From: Methylobacillus sp.
GTDB taxonomy: Bacteria > Pseudomonadota > Gammaproteobacteria > Burkholderiales > Methylophilaceae
NCBI GenBank assembly: GCA_031285185.1
Contig: JAITWS010000025.1
Coordinates: 1-33,983 of the forward strand
Direction: 5' to 3'
Length of the DNA stretch: 33,983 nt
Both the position numbers and the translations under genes were made by a program. The notes below the pieces were generated by a model. It did no database searches. It saw nothing but the letters and a program-made list of their open reading frames with translations, and was not told the DNA's origin. How positions within the stretch are numbered: the first letter of the stretch is position 1; every line of letters starts with the position of its first letter. Positions 9,368 through 19,843 of the stretch are shown one piece after another.

Positions 9368-10270
9368 TTATTGCATTTGCACCAACCGCCTCGGCGCAAT
9401 TTTCCCGTCCGGCATTACTTCGCCCAGGCCGAGGAAGCGGTGATTCGTGTCGTAGAGGCGGATTTCGCCCAGCGCGCGTTTGCCGGGGAGCCAGATGGCT
9501 TGGCCTTGGCAGAGGTAAAACGCGCTGTCGGCGTTCAATTCGGCTTGCGGCAGGTCGGCGAGTAGCGCGTCCGGGGGCAGCAGCAGGGCGTCGCGTTGTT
9601 CCGGTGCGCGTGATTCGAGTTGTTCCAGTGTGACGGCGCGGGCGAGGTCGAAATTGCCGGTTTTCAGGCGGCGCAGCGCGGTCAGATAAGCGCCGCAGCC
9701 GAGCGCGTGGCCGATGTCTTCGGCGAGTGTGCGGATGTAAGTGCCTTTGCTGCACGAAACTTCAATGTCGAGATGGGGCGGTTCAAAGCGCGTTACGGTC
9801 AGATTGCGTATCGTCACCCGCCGCGCCGCGCGCTCGATTTCCACGCCCGCGCGGGCGTATTCGTACAAGGCTTTGCCTTGGTGTTTAAGCGCGGAGTACA
9901 TGGGCGGAACCTGGCTGATTTCGCCGTGAAATTGCGGCATTATGCGTTTAATATCCGCCATTGTTACGGCAACTTCGGCTAATTGCGTGATTTCACCTTC
10001 GGTGTCGCCGGTCGTGCTGATTGCGCCCAAGCGTAGCGTAGCCGCGTAGCTTTTGTCGGCATCGAGCAGCGTGTGGGAAAACTTGGTCGCTTCGCCGAAA
10101 CAGAGCGGCAGCAGACCCGTGGCGAACGGGTCGAGGCTGCCCGTGTGTCCGGCTTTGGCGGCCATGAAGAGATGTTTGGCTTTTTGCAGCGCCTGATTGG
10201 ATGAAATCCCGGCAGGTTTGTCCAGCAGCAAAACCCCGTTTACCGGGCGTTTGGGACGTTTGAATTGCAT
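9368..10270 (-). CDS. truB: tRNA pseudouridine(55) synthase
   Basis: GVLLLDKPAGISSNQALQKAKHLFMAAKAGHTGSLDPFATGLLPLCFGEATKFS. Confidence 0.95.
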   Translation of the reverse strand: MQFKRPKRPVNGVLLLDKPAGISSNQALQKAKHLFMAAKAGHTGSLDPFATGLLPLCFGEATKFSHTLLDADKSYAATLRLGAISTTGDTEGEITQLAEVAVTMADIKRIMPQFHGEISQVPPMYSALKHQGKALYEYARAGVEIERAARRVTIRNLTVTRFEPPHLDIEVSCSKGTYIRTLAEDIGHALGCGAYLTALRRLKTGNFDLARAVTLEQLESRAPEQRDALLLPPDALLADLPQAELNADSAFYLCQGQAIWLPGKRALGEIRLYDTNHRFLGLGEVMPDGKIAPRRLVQMQ

Positions 10271-10276
10271 GGGAAA

Positions 10277-10654
10277 TCAGGGTTCGCGCGTGTCGTCCGC
10301 GCCGCGTTTTTGGTCTTCGGCCACGGCATCGTCAATAAGACGGGAAAGCGCCATGCCGCGTTCGATGGAGGTGTCATGGACGAAATGCAACTGCGGCACG
10401 GTGCGCATCAACATGCGTCGGGAAAGCTGGCTGCGCAGAAAACCCGCTGTTTTTTCCAGACCTTTTTGCAATTCGGGCGAGCCTTCGGCGGCGCTGTAAA
10501 ACACCTTGGCATGGGCGAGATCGCCGCTCACCTCGACCTCGGTGACGGTGACCCGCGCCACGCGCGGATCTTTCACCTCGAACTGCAACAGATCGGCCAG
10601 CTCGCGCTGAATCTGCTCGGCGATGCGCTGGCTGCGGGCAAATTCTTTCGCCAT
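10277..10654 (-). CDS. rbfA: 30S ribosome-binding factor A
   Basis: SQRIAEQIQRELADLLQFEVKDPRVARVTVTEVEVSGDLAHAKVFYS; between infB and truB. Confidence 0.95.
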   Translation of the reverse strand: MAKEFARSQRIAEQIQRELADLLQFEVKDPRVARVTVTEVEVSGDLAHAKVFYSAAEGSPELQKGLEKTAGFLRSQLSRRMLMRTVPQLHFVHDTSIERGMALSRLIDDAVAEDQKRGADDTREP

Positions 10655-10665
10655 GATTTTCGCCG

Positions 10666-13362
10666 TTACAGCGTGCGCGCGATTTCCACGACTTCAAACA
10701 CTTCGAGCTGGTCGCCCACTTCGATGTCGTTGTAATTTCTGAGCGACAGGCCGCACTCGAACCCGGCCTTGACCTCGCGCACATCTTCCTTGAAACGCTT
10801 GAGCGAATCGAGTTCGCCTTCATGCACCACCACGTTGGAGCGCAACACGCGCACGCGCGCGCCGCGTTTGACCGTGCCGTCCAGCACATAACAGCCCGCG
10901 ACCGCGCCGACCTTGGAGATGCGGAACACTTCGCGCACTTCGACAAGGCCGATCGCGTTTTCCTTTTTCTCCGGCGACAACATGCCGCCCAGCGCCGCCT
11001 TCACCTCATCCACGGCTTCGTAGATGATGTTGTAGTAGCGGATATCCACGCCGCTGGATTCGGCCAGCTTGCGCGCGCTCGTATCGGCGCGCACGTTGAA
11101 GCCGATGACGACGGCCTTGGAAGCCGCCGCCAGATTGACATCGGATTCGCTGATCGCGCCGACGCCGGTGTGCAAAATGTTGACCTTGACCTCGCTGGTG
11201 GAGAGCTTTTGCAGCGAAGTGGCGAGCGCCTCGTAAGAACCTTGCACGTCGGATTTGATGATGAGCGCCAGCGTTTTGACCTCGCCCTCGGCCATTTGCT
11301 CGAACATGTTTTCGAGCTTGGCGGCCTGCTGTTTCGCAAGTTTCACATCGCGGAATTTGCCCTGACGGAACAGTGCGATTTCGCGCGCCTTGCGCTCGTC
11401 GTTGAGGACAATCGCCTCCTCGCCCGCCATCGGCACATCGGACAAACCGAGAATCTCCACCGGAATGGACGGACCCGCTTCCTTCACATCGTTCCCGGCC
11501 TCATCCAGCATCGCGCGCACGCGGCCAAACGAAGTGCCCGCGAGCAGCATGTCGCCGCGTCGCAACGTGCCGGATTGAACCAGCACCGTCGCCACCGGGC
11601 CGCGTCCCTTGTCGAGACGACCTTCGATCACCATGCCCTTGGCCGGCGTGTTTTTCGGCGCGGTGAGTTCAAGTACTTCCGCCTGCAACAGCACCGCTTC
11701 CAGCAATTCATCTATGCCCTGCCCCATCTTGGCGGAAACTTCGCGGAACATCACCTCGCCGCCCCAATCTTCGGGCACGACTTCGTGGCTGACGAGTTCC
11801 TGCTTGACGCGCTCGGGGTTGGCTTCCTGCTTGTCTATCTTGTTGATGGCGACCACGAGCGGCACGTTCGCCGCCTTCGCGTGATGCACCGCTTCGATAG
11901 TCTGCGGCATCACGCCGTCATCTGCCGCCACGACGAGAATCACCACGTCGGTCGCTTTCGCGCCACGCGCGCGCATCGCGGTAAACGCTTCGTGACCCGG
12001 CGTGTCGAGAAAAGTCACAAGGCCGCGCGGCGTTTCCACATGGTACGCGCCGATATGTTGCGTAATGCCGCCCGCTTCGCCGGAGGCGACTTTGGTGCGG
12101 CGGATGTAATCCAGCAACGAAGTTTTGCCGTGATCCACATGCCCCATCACCGTCACCACGGGCGGGCGCGTTTCGTTGATGGCTTCGATATGTTCGGTTT
12201 CGAGGAAGGCTTCCGGGTCGTTGGCTTCCGCGGCCTTGGCGGTGTGCCCCATTTCCTCGACGAGAATGATCGCGGTTTCCTGATCGAGCACCTGATTGAT
12301 GGTCACCATCATGCCCATTTTCATGAGCACCTTGATGACTTCGGCGGCTTTCACCGACATCTTGTGCGCGAGTTCAGCGACCGTGATGGTTTCCGGCACG
12401 AGCACTTCGCGCACCACCGGCTCGGTCGGCGCGGAAAATGCGTGCTGCTCTTCCCTGTGCGATTTCGATTTGCCCTTGTGCTCGCGCCAGCCCTGGTTGC
12501 CGCCCGCGTCGCCGCGGGTTTTGATCGCGCGTTTTTTGCCCGCGCCGTCCCATTCGCCGCCGCTGGTCTTGGCACCTTTTTTCTTTTCTTCCTTGGGTTT
12601 GACGCCTTTGCTCGCGGGCTTGTGCAACGTGCCTTCGCTCAGGCTGGGTTGCGCTTTCGGCGGTGTCGCCGTCGCTTCGCTCGCCTTGCGCGCGGCTTCT
12701 TCCGCGCGGCGTTGTTCCTGCGCCTGTTTTTTGCGGACTTCCTCGGCTTGCAGCGCGATCAATGCGGCCTGACGTTTCGCTTCCGATTCGCGCTGGGCGA
12801 TCTGTCCGGCATCCAGCAAATCATTGATGCGCGGACGCGTGGCTTCCCTGGTTTTTTTGGCGGGTGTGGCGGTGGTCGGCGTTGCGGTTTTGGCAGGTTT
12901 TTTCGCCGCCTTCGGTTTTTCTTCCGGTGCGACTTGCTCCGTCACCGGCGTTTCCACTACCGGCGCTTCCGGCACGACCTCAACCGGTGTCGGCTCCGCC
13001 ACCACCGGCTCCTGCACGACAACCGGCGCTTGTTTTTCCGCCTCGACAGGCTGGCCGGGTTCGGCATCGCGGCGCACAAGCACGCGCTTTTTGCGTACTT
13101 CGACTTGTATCGTGCGCGCCTTGCCGCTGCTATCCGACTTGCGGATTTCGGTGACTTGCTTGCGCGTCAGCGTGATCTTGTTTTTGGGTGTTTCCGCGCC
13201 GTGGCCTTTGCGAAGATAATCCAGCAACGCGGTTTTGTCCTTCTCCGTCAACTTGTCGTCCGGGCTGGTTTTGTTCACCCCCGCGGCCTTGAGTTGCTCA
13301 AGCAGCAACCCGGCCTGCAAGCCCAGCTCGCCGGCGAATTGCGCCACATTTGTTTGTGCCAT
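10666..13362 (-). CDS. infB: Translation initiation factor IF-2
   Basis: [24 protein letters not shown]...[43 protein letters not shown]...DTPGHEAF...NKIDK. Start placed at MAQTN, downstream of the ORF-track Met. Confidence 0.97.
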   Translation of the reverse strand: MAQTNVAQFAGELGLQAGLLLEQLKAAGVNKTSPDDKLTEKDKTALLDYLRKGHGAETPKNKITLTRKQVTEIRKSDSSGKARTIQVEVRKKRVLVRRDAEPGQPVEAEKQAPVVVQEPVVAEPTPVEVVPEAPVVETPVTEQVAPEEKPKAAKKPAKTATPTTATPAKKTREATRPRINDLLDAGQIAQRESEAKRQAALIALQAEEVRKKQAQEQRRAEEAARKASEATATPPKAQPSLSEGTLHKPASKGVKPKEEKKKGAKTSGGEWDGAGKKRAIKTRGDAGGNQGWREHKGKSKSHREEQHAFSAPTEPVVREVLVPETITVAELAHKMSVKAAEVIKVLMKMGMMVTINQVLDQETAIILVEEMGHTAKAAEANDPEAFLETEHIEAINETRPPVVTVMGHVDHGKTSLLDYIRRTKVASGEAGGITQHIGAYHVETPRGLVTFLDTPGHEAFTAMRARGAKATDVVILVVAADDGVMPQTIEAVHHAKAANVPLVVAINKIDKQEANPERVKQELVSHEVVPEDWGGEVMFREVSAKMGQGIDELLEAVLLQAEVLELTAPKNTPAKGMVIEGRLDKGRGPVATVLVQSGTLRRGDMLLAGTSFGRVRAMLDEAGNDVKEAGPSIPVEILGLSDVPMAGEEAIVLNDERKAREIALFRQGKFRDVKLAKQQAAKLENMFEQMAEGEVKTLALIIKSDVQGSYEALATSLQKLSTSEVKVNILHTGVGAISESDVNLAAASKAVVIGFNVRADTSARKLAESSGVDIRYYNIIYEAVDEVKAALGGMLSPEKKENAIGLVEVREVFRISKVGAVAGCYVLDGTVKRGARVRVLRSNVVVHEGELDSLKRFKEDVREVKAGFECGLSLRNYNDIEVGDQLEVFEVVEIARTL

Positions 13363-13390
13363 ACTGCTCTCCCGTCTCTTCTCTTCCCGC

Positions 13391-14857
13391 TCAGGCAAAC
13401 CAGGGCGCGCGCGCCGTCATAATCAGTTGCTTGGCGCGTTCCGCATCCATCACGGTCAGGTCGAGCAAATCATCCACCGACAAATCCGCCAGATCTTCCA
13501 TCGTGGCAACGCCCTTGGATGCGAGCAGATGCGCGGTTTCGGCATCCATGCCTTCCATCGTCAGCAAACTTTCGGAGGCTTCTCCGGCCTTTTCTTCCTT
13601 GGCGATCGCCTCGGTCAGAATCGCATCGCGCGCGCGTTTACGCAGCTCGTTCACGGTGTCTTCGTCGAACGCCTCGATCTCGACCATTTCGGACAGCGGC
13701 ACATAGGCGATTTCTTCAAGCGAGCCGAAACCTTCCTGCACGAGAATCTCGGCGACTTCTTCGTCCACATCCAGCTTGCTGATGAAAATCTGGCGCGCCT
13801 TGGAATATTCCGCTTCGTTTTTCTGCGCGGCCTCTTCCTCGGTCATGATGTTGAGCGTCCAGCCGGTGAGGTCGGAGGCGAGGCGCACATTCTGCCCGTT
13901 CTTGCCGATGGCTTGCGCCAACTGGTCTTCGTCAACGACCACATCCATGCTGTGCGTGTCTTCATCCACCACGATGCTGGAAACTTCCGCCGGCGCCATC
14001 GCGTTGATGACGAACTGCGCGGGTTCCATAGACCACAACACAATATCCACGCGCTCACCCGCGAGTTCGCCGGTCACGGCCTGCACGCGCGAACCGCGCA
14101 TACCCACGCATGTGCCGACAGGATCGAGACGCTGATCGTTCGACTTCACGGCGATCTTGGAACGCAAACCCGGATCGCGCGCCGCCGACTTGATCTCCAG
14201 CAGCCCTTCCTCGATTTCCGGCACTTCCAGCTCAAACAATTTGATGAGAAATTCCGGCACGATGCGCGAAAGAATCAACTGCGGCCCGCGCCCGCCGCGC
14301 TCGATACGCAGCAGATAAGCGCGCACACGGTCGCCCACGCGCAGATTTTCCTTGGGAATCATTTGCTCACGCGGCAGCAATGCCTCGATGCGACCGATCT
14401 CGATGATCGCGTTGCCCTTTTCCATGCGCTTGATCGCGCCGGAAATCAGATGCTCCTTGCGCGCGAGAAAATCATTGAGAATCTGCTCGCGCTCCGCCTC
14501 GCGCACCTTTTGCAAAATCACCTGTTTGGCGGCCTGCGCGCCGATGCGACCGAACTCGACCGATTCCAGCGGCTCCTCGATATATTCGCCCTCGGCCAAA
14601 GCTTGCGCGCGCTCATCGCCCACAGCAATTTGCGCCGCCGGATTTTCGAGCGCCTCTTCCGCCACGATCTGCCAGCGGCGGAAAGAAACATACTCGCCAT
14701 TGCTGCGATCTATCGCGACGCGCACATCGGCATCGTCCTGAAAACGCTTTTTGGACGCGGAGGCGAGCGCCAATTCCAGCGCCGTGAAAATCACTTCCTT
14801 TTCGACATTTTTTTCGTGCGCCAGCGCATCAACCAACAATAAAATTTCGCGACTCAT
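13391..14857 (-). CDS. nusA: Transcription termination/antitermination protein NusA
   Basis: [39 protein letters not shown]...[63 protein letters not shown] and C-terminal helix-hairpin-helix repeats. Confidence 0.97.
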   Translation of the reverse strand: MSREILLLVDALAHEKNVEKEVIFTALELALASASKKRFQDDADVRVAIDRSNGEYVSFRRWQIVAEEALENPAAQIAVGDERAQALAEGEYIEEPLESVEFGRIGAQAAKQVILQKVREAEREQILNDFLARKEHLISGAIKRMEKGNAIIEIGRIEALLPREQMIPKENLRVGDRVRAYLLRIERGGRGPQLILSRIVPEFLIKLFELEVPEIEEGLLEIKSAARDPGLRSKIAVKSNDQRLDPVGTCVGMRGSRVQAVTGELAGERVDIVLWSMEPAQFVINAMAPAEVSSIVVDEDTHSMDVVVDEDQLAQAIGKNGQNVRLASDLTGWTLNIMTEEEAAQKNEAEYSKARQIFISKLDVDEEVAEILVQEGFGSLEEIAYVPLSEMVEIEAFDEDTVNELRKRARDAILTEAIAKEEKAGEASESLLTMEGMDAETAHLLASKGVATMEDLADLSVDDLLDLTVMDAERAKQLIMTARAPWFA

Positions 14858-14872
14858 CTTCCCACCTCATGC

Positions 14873-15307
14873 CTAAAATTCAGGGTTCAACCTAGCTTTG
14901 TCTATATTGCCCAACGCAAAATCCCGCACACCCGCCTCGGTTTCCACCCGCACCAATTCCTGCTCAAAGCCGAGCAAACGCCCGGAAAAATTCTTTTGGC
15001 CTTCGACCGGAATCCGCAGTTTCAACATCACTTTACTGCCCGCGAACCGCGCGAAATCCGCCGGTTTTTTCAACACACGATCCAACCCCGGCGACGACAC
15101 TTCCAGCCGGTCATAATCCACGTCATGCTCAACCGCAAGCAGATTGGAAACCTGCTCGCTCACCAACGCGCAATCGTCAATATTCACACCGCCCGGCTTG
15201 TCAATGAACAAGCGGATCAGCTTTCCGCGCCCGGAAATTTCCAGATCAACCATCTCATAGCCGATCTGCCGCAGCGACTCTTCCAGCAATGTGTGCAAAT
15301 CCAGCAT
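14873..15307 (-). CDS. rimP: Ribosome maturation factor RimP
   Basis: LEESLRQIGYEMVDLEISGRGKLIRLFIDKPGGVNIDDCALVSEQVSNLLAVEHDVDYDRLEVSSPGLDRVLKKPADFARFAG; immediately upstream of nusA. Confidence 0.95.
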   Translation of the reverse strand: MLDLHTLLEESLRQIGYEMVDLEISGRGKLIRLFIDKPGGVNIDDCALVSEQVSNLLAVEHDVDYDRLEVSSPGLDRVLKKPADFARFAGSKVMLKLRIPVEGQKNFSGRLLGFEQELVRVETEAGVRDFALGNIDKARLNPEF

Positions 15308-15324
15308 CCGCCCGGTTCCACAAA

Positions 15325-15347
15325 CAAAAAATGGGCTGAAAGCCCAT
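15325..15347 (-). terminator. Intrinsic terminator/attenuator in the rimP leader
   Basis: Perfect 7-bp stem ATGGGCT-ttc-AGCCCAT (15331-15347) followed on the minus strand by TTTTTT (15325-15330), ending 17 nt before the rimP start codon. Confidence 0.65.
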
Positions 15348-15364
15348 CGTTTTTAAGGACCGCC

Positions 15365-15373
15365 ATTATATCA
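15365..15373 (-). promoter_or_regulatory. Extended -10 promoter for the rimP-nusA-infB operon
   Basis: TGATATAAT (TGn-TATAAT) on the minus strand, about 58 bp upstream of the rimP start; the TAA within the hexamer is also the PPTase stop. Confidence 0.55.
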
Positions 15374-16241
15374 ACCAATTCAAGGAATTGGAATTGTCCG
15401 TTAAAAAATTTCTTGCGCCAGCCAACGGTAACGATGACACAAAGGCTTGCGCGACATGCGCTGCGAGCATTTTTTGTGAGGAATTTTGGAGAGCTGCCTT
15501 GGCCGATTTTCTCGAATGGCGTACTTGATTCAGCAAATTAAATACCTTGCTCCCGGGACATGGGGTGTTGTGTAACACCGGGTCAATTGCCTTTTCCCCA
15601 CATACGCTCAATATCAGATCATATTCAGGCAGATAGGTTGTATGCAGGCGTTTGTCTGTATCCATCAGCACACGCTCTTCCCAAAATCTGGAAGGTTGCG
15701 GTCTGCCTTGCTTGGCGCAATGCAGTTTGTATTGCGCTTCCTTGGCTGTCCAGAGGTGGTAAAAGGCGTGTTTCTGCGCCATTTCCGGCTGTGCTGCAAG
15801 CCATGCGCGTTCGTCGGGTAGAAACGCCTGCCGCGCCATTTCGAGCACATCGCGCGCCGGATCGGGGATTTCAATGTCAATGCCCACATACGCCGAACTC
15901 ACCGCGCAGGCAATCCAGCTACCGCTATGCGACAGACTCACAGCAGGTATTGTTGCGGGCGATATACCACTCTGACAGGTTGTGGCCGATGGGATGCCTT
16001 CTTTGGTGATAACACGCACCTCTTTGGCAGGAATTTGCAACATGTCGCCAACAGCCTGTTTCAGCAGGATGCGCCCGGCTAAAAATTGTCGTTTTCTTTT
16101 TTCTGTCAGCAAACGCTCACAACGTATTCTGTCCTGCTCGTCAAGTGTGGGAAGAAAATCTGAAAACACATGGGCGGGAAAGACAGAATGGTTGGCCACC
16201 CGGACAAAAACCGTTTGCCTATCCGTATTTTCCATCAGCAT
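15366..16241 (-). CDS. 4'-phosphopantetheinyl transferase (Sfp type), APE-cluster associated
   Basis: LAGRILLKQAV, VSLSHSGSWIACAVSSAYVGIDIEIPDPARDVLEMARQAFLPDE, FYHLWTAKEAQYKLH: GIDIE and W-x-KEA motifs of Sfp-type PPTases. Confidence 0.85.
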   Translation of the reverse strand: MLMENTDRQTVFVRVANHSVFPAHVFSDFLPTLDEQDRIRCERLLTEKRKRQFLAGRILLKQAVGDMLQIPAKEVRVITKEGIPSATTCQSGISPATIPAVSLSHSGSWIACAVSSAYVGIDIEIPDPARDVLEMARQAFLPDERAWLAAQPEMAQKHAFYHLWTAKEAQYKLHCAKQGRPQPSRFWEERVLMDTDKRLHTTYLPEYDLILSVCGEKAIDPVLHNTPCPGSKVFNLLNQVRHSRKSAKAALQNSSQKMLAAHVAQAFVSSLPLAGARNFLTDNSNSLNWLI

Positions 16242-16256
16242 TACCCTTGATTGGAA

Positions 16257-17486
16257 TCAGGAATAACGTTTGAAAATCAATGAGGTATTAATGCCGCCGA
16301 AGGCGAAATTATTACTCATCACATATTCAGAATTAATAAACCTGCCAGTGCCGACAATATAATCCAGCTCACCGCACGCGGGGTCAAGTTGAGTCAGGTT
16401 TAGCGTGGGGGCGAACCAGCCGTCACGCATCATTTCGATAGCTGTCCATGCCTCCAGCGCGCCGCATGCGCCAAGTGTATGGCCGGTATAGCTCTTGAGC
16501 GAACTGATGGGCACATTGCTGCCAAAAAGACGATGTGTCGCTTGCGATTCCGCAATATCACCGTGCTGTGTTCCCGTGCCGTGGGCGCTGATATAGGTGA
16601 TCGCCGATGGTGGCAACTGTGCATCGGCAAGTGCCAATTGCATGGCAATTTGCATGATTTCCGAACAGGGATTTGTAACATGCTCTCCATCGCTGTTTGC
16701 GCCGTACCCCACAATTTCCGCGTAAATGCGCGCGCCGCGCGCCAAAGCATGTTCCAGCTCCTCCAGAATCAGCGTACCCGCCCCTTCACCCAGTACCAGC
16801 CCGTCCCGTTTCAGATCGTAAGGACTGGGGGTTAGCTTCGGCGTATCATTTCGCGTGCTGGTTGCGTATAACGTATCGAACACCGCCGCCTGTGTGGCGC
16901 ACAGTTCTTCCGCGCCTCCTGCCACCATGACCTTTTGCTTGCCGAAGCGAATGGCCTCATAGGCATAACCTATGCCTTGACTGCCTGATGTGCAGGCGCT
17001 GGATGTGGGAATTATCCGTCCGCGAATGCCGAAAAATACACCGATGTTGACTGGCGCGGTATGGCTCATCATTTTGATATAAGTGTTGGCCGTGATGCCC
17101 TTCGTTACTTTGTCTTGCAACATCCTCCCGAACTCGGCAATCGCCATGGGCGTGCCGGATGATGAGCCGTAGGAAATGCCGGTATCACCACTGCGTAATA
17201 CCGGATCATCAAGCAATCCCGCATCTTCCAGCGCCATTTCCGTTGCCCGTGTCGCCATGATGGCCACCCGTCCCATGCTACGCATGGTTTTTCGGTTAAA
17301 GCGATCAGACAAGGTAAAGGTGTGTGCGGGCGCGCCCAGTTGCGTATGAAGATCCGTGTATTCTGCCCATGCTGGCACTCGGATGATTGCATTTTGATAT
17401 TTTTCGAGGTTGGCTCTGATTGTTGCCCAATCATTCCCGATCGGGCTGATACCTGCCATGCCGGTCACCACGACGCGCTTGCTCAT
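16257..17486 (-). CDS. Beta-ketoacyl-ACP synthase (ApeR-like)
   Basis: Catalytic motifs present: TSSACTSGSQ (Cys), SAHGTGTQHGD (His), SSLKSYTGHTLGACGA (Lys/His). Fab F-like KS. Confidence 0.92.
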   Translation of the reverse strand: MSKRVVVTGMAGISPIGNDWATIRANLEKYQNAIIRVPAWAEYTDLHTQLGAPAHTFTLSDRFNRKTMRSMGRVAIMATRATEMALEDAGLLDDPVLRSGDTGISYGSSSGTPMAIAEFGRMLQDKVTKGITANTYIKMMSHTAPVNIGVFFGIRGRIIPTSSACTSGSQGIGYAYEAIRFGKQKVMVAGGAEELCATQAAVFDTLYATSTRNDTPKLTPSPYDLKRDGLVLGEGAGTLILEELEHALARGARIYAEIVGYGANSDGEHVTNPCSEIMQIAMQLALADAQLPPSAITYISAHGTGTQHGDIAESQATHRLFGSNVPISSLKSYTGHTLGACGALEAWTAIEMMRDGWFAPTLNLTQLDPACGELDYIVGTGRFINSEYVMSNNFAFGGINTSLIFKRYS

Positions 17487-18208
17487 GCCAAACCGCCATT
17501 TACCGAAATAACCTGGCGCGTAATGTACGCAGCATCTTCCGTCATCAGAAAGCTGACTGTTGCAGCAACCTCTTCGGGCTTGCCTACACGCTTTGCCGGG
17601 ATCATCTTCATGATTGCATCCCGCGGCGCGTCGGCAATCATATCTGTTTCAATCAGTCCGGGAGCGACGCAATTGACGGTGATGCCGCGTCCCGCCAATT
17701 CAACCGCCAGTGCTTTGCTTGCGCCGATGACACCGGCTTTGGCGGCACTGTAATTGACTTGTCCACGGTTGCCCGTAACTCCGGAAACGGATGACAGGGT
17801 AACAATGCGCGCAGGACGGCGCGTTCTTACCATCGGCATGACCACCGGATGCAGCACATTAAAAAAGCCATCCAGATTTGTTTTCAGCACACTGTCCCAG
17901 TCCTCTTCCGTTAATGCCGGAAAAGCGTTATCGCGTGCGATGCCCGCATTGCAAACGACACCGTAATAACAACCATGCGCTTCCATATCCGCCATCAGAA
18001 TGGCGGCTGTCGTTTGTCTGTCGCCAATGTCGAACTGCAAAACCCTTGCTTCTCCGCCTGCCTCGCGTATCTGTGCGGCAACGCTCTCCGCTTCTTCGCG
18101 CCGTGTGCGACAATGCACGATGACGACATAACCATCACGCGCCAGCCGCAGGGCAATGGCCTTGCCTATGCCTCGACTGGATCCCGTTACCAAAATACTT
18201 TTACTCAC
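17483..18208 (-). CDS. 3-oxoacyl-ACP reductase, FabG-like (ApeQ-like)
   Basis: SKSILVTGSSRGIGKAIALRLARDGY (Rossmann), NAGIARD, YSAAKAG catalytic Tyr/Lys. GTG start at 18208 preferred over the ORF ATG at 18250. Confidence 0.9.
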   Translation of the reverse strand: MSKSILVTGSSRGIGKAIALRLARDGYVVIVHCRTRREEAESVAAQIREAGGEARVLQFDIGDRQTTAAILMADMEAHGCYYGVVCNAGIARDNAFPALTEEDWDSVLKTNLDGFFNVLHPVVMPMVRTRRPARIVTLSSVSGVTGNRGQVNYSAAKAGVIGASKALAVELAGRGITVNCVAPGLIETDMIADAPRDAIMKMIPAKRVGKPEEVAATVSFLMTEDAAYITRQVISVNGGLA

Positions 18209-18662
18209 CCTGCCCACCCTTTGCCAAAATTGCCGTGCGTGGCGGTTCATATACTGTCAAAGCGGCCTCCGCCAATGCCGATTGATTTTCGTCAATAATT
18301 GTACAGGCATACGATGCTGTTCCATTGTCGGCCAGAAACAACCTTTTAACCTGTATTCGCAAAAGGCTGCCCTGCGGAAAAAACGGACGGTAGCAAGTAT
18401 ATTGCCGCGCGCCCAGCAGAAAACCAATTTGAATCGGCAAGCCGTTTTCATGTGCCGTATAGCCTGCATGGGCGGCAATGCTCTGCGCCATATATTCAAT
18501 CCCCACCCAACCGCCGACACCTTCCTCCGTGCAAAACAAGCTATCCGGACGAATGCGTACCTCGGTTGTCGCGCATTCATCATCTGCCTGAATCAAACGG
18601 TCAAGCAATCGCATGGGCGGGGCATGGGGAACCAGCAAAGCGATGTCAGGCAGGGTTTTCAT
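18201..18662 (-). CDS. Hotdog-fold 3-hydroxyacyl-ACP dehydratase (ApeP-like)
   Basis: LVPHAPPMRLLDRLI...GGWVGIEYMAQSIAAHAGYTA...GFLLGARQYTCYRPFFPQGSLLRI; position between KS and KR genes. Confidence 0.85.
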   Translation of the reverse strand: MKTLPDIALLVPHAPPMRLLDRLIQADDECATTEVRIRPDSLFCTEEGVGGWVGIEYMAQSIAAHAGYTAHENGLPIQIGFLLGARQYTCYRPFFPQGSLLRIQVKRLFLADNGTASYACTIIDENQSALAEAALTVYEPPRTAILAKGGQGE

Positions 18663-19843
18663 TGTGTCCGCCCCAATACCAATGCGGCATTGGCACCGCC
18701 GAACGCAAAGGAGTTACTCAAACACCAGCGCAAGGGGCGGCCAATACAATCCCCTTCCCGAACAACTCGCAATTGCGGAAGCGTCGGGTCAGGCAAGCTG
18801 TCCCATAAATGCGGCGGCAGCAGTCCATCAACATTGTTATCCTGCATGGTCAACCAGCATAATCCAGCCTCAATCGCGCCTGCTGCTCCCAGTGTATGAC
18901 CGGTCATGGGCTTGGTTGAGCTGACCCATGTTTTGTCACCACACAAATCGTGGACAACGCGCGATTCCATGGCGTCGTTCTGCACCGTGCCCGTGCCGTG
19001 CAGATTGATATAATCCAGTTCCTTGCATTCAATGCCAGCATGTGAAAGCGCGATTTCCAGGGCTTTTTTAGCGCCCTTGCCTTCAGGATCCGGCGCGGAA
19101 ACATGATAGCCGTCCGAAGTTTCACCCCAGCCGCGCAGGGCTACAGGAGCCGATTCGCGGCTCATAAGAAAAAGAGCCGCACCTTCGCCTATATTGATGC
19201 CATTCCGGTTAATGGAAAGCGGGTTCGTCCTTGCAACACTCACGGATTCCAGTGACGCAAAACCGGAAACAACAAAAGCGCTCAGGGTATCCACCCCGCC
19301 TGCAATCACCGCATCGCAAATACCCATTTGAATCAACCGGGCTGCGCTTGCCAGCGCTTTTGCCCCGGAGGCGCAGGCGCTGGAATGCACATATACCGGG
19401 CCGTCTACCTCCAAAATTTGCGCGAGTAGCGTGGCAGGCGATCCCAGCTCCTGTTGCGCGTAGTGAAAAGCAGGTGGGAAATCACCATGTTGCAGCTGAT
19501 ATGCAATCGCCTTTTCGCTCTCTGCAATGCCCGAAGTGCTGGTGCCGATAATGACACCAACACGGTCAGCGCCATAGTACTTGATGGCAGCATCCACTTC
19601 GTCCCTGATTTGCGCCAAAGCCCCCAGTGCCATCTTGTTGTTGCGGCTGTCAAAACGCACATCGGATATGGGCAAGTCCGGCAGATCGTTGACCACACCA
19701 AGCGAAAGCGCCTCTTTCCCACCGTACAGTCTCGTTGGACAAACGCCGCTTTGCGGCTGCTTCAGAAGGCGCTGACGAATATCATCCAAGGTGTTGCCGA
19801 GGGCGCATATCATGCCCAGTGCATTTAGATAAAAGCCGTTCAT
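18659..19843 (-). CDS. Beta-ketoacyl-ACP synthase (ApeO-like)
   Basis: VHSSACASGAKAL (Cys), NLHGTGTVQNDAMES (His), SSTKPMTGHTLGAAGAIEAGL, SNSFAFGGANAALVLG. Confidence 0.9.
   Translation of the reverse strand: MNGFYLNALGMICALGNTLDDIRQRLLKQPQSGVCPTRLYGGKEALSLGVVNDLPDLPISDVRFDSRNNKMALGALAQIRDEVDAAIKYYGADRVGVIIGTSTSGIAESEKAIAYQLQHGDFPPAFHYAQQELGSPATLLAQILEVDGPVYVHSSACASGAKALASAARLIQMGICDAVIAGGVDTLSAFVVSGFASLESVSVARTNPLSINRNGINIGEGAALFLMSRESAPVALRGWGETSDGYHVSAPDPEGKGAKKALEIALSHAGIECKELDYINLHGTGTVQNDAMESRVVHDLCGDKTWVSSTKPMTGHTLGAAGAIEAGLCWLTMQDNNVDGLLPPHLWDSLPDPTLPQLRVVREGDCIGRPLRWCLSNSFAFGGANAALVLGRTQ

Noticed and set aside
8601-9755. 384-aa minus-strand ORF across metK
   Set aside because: Antisense to metK and truB-end region, low-complexity Arg-rich translation.
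12560-13260. Repetitive-looking Pro/Val/Ala/Glu-rich stretch
   Set aside because: Normal low-complexity linker of the IF-2 N-terminal region, not a DNA repeat element.
10822-13422. 866-aa plus-strand ORF opposite infB
   Set aside because: Antisense shadow of a high-GC coding region; His/Arg/Phe-rich composition and no recognisable domain.
13235-14842. 535-aa plus-strand ORF
   Set aside because: Antisense shadow of nusA.
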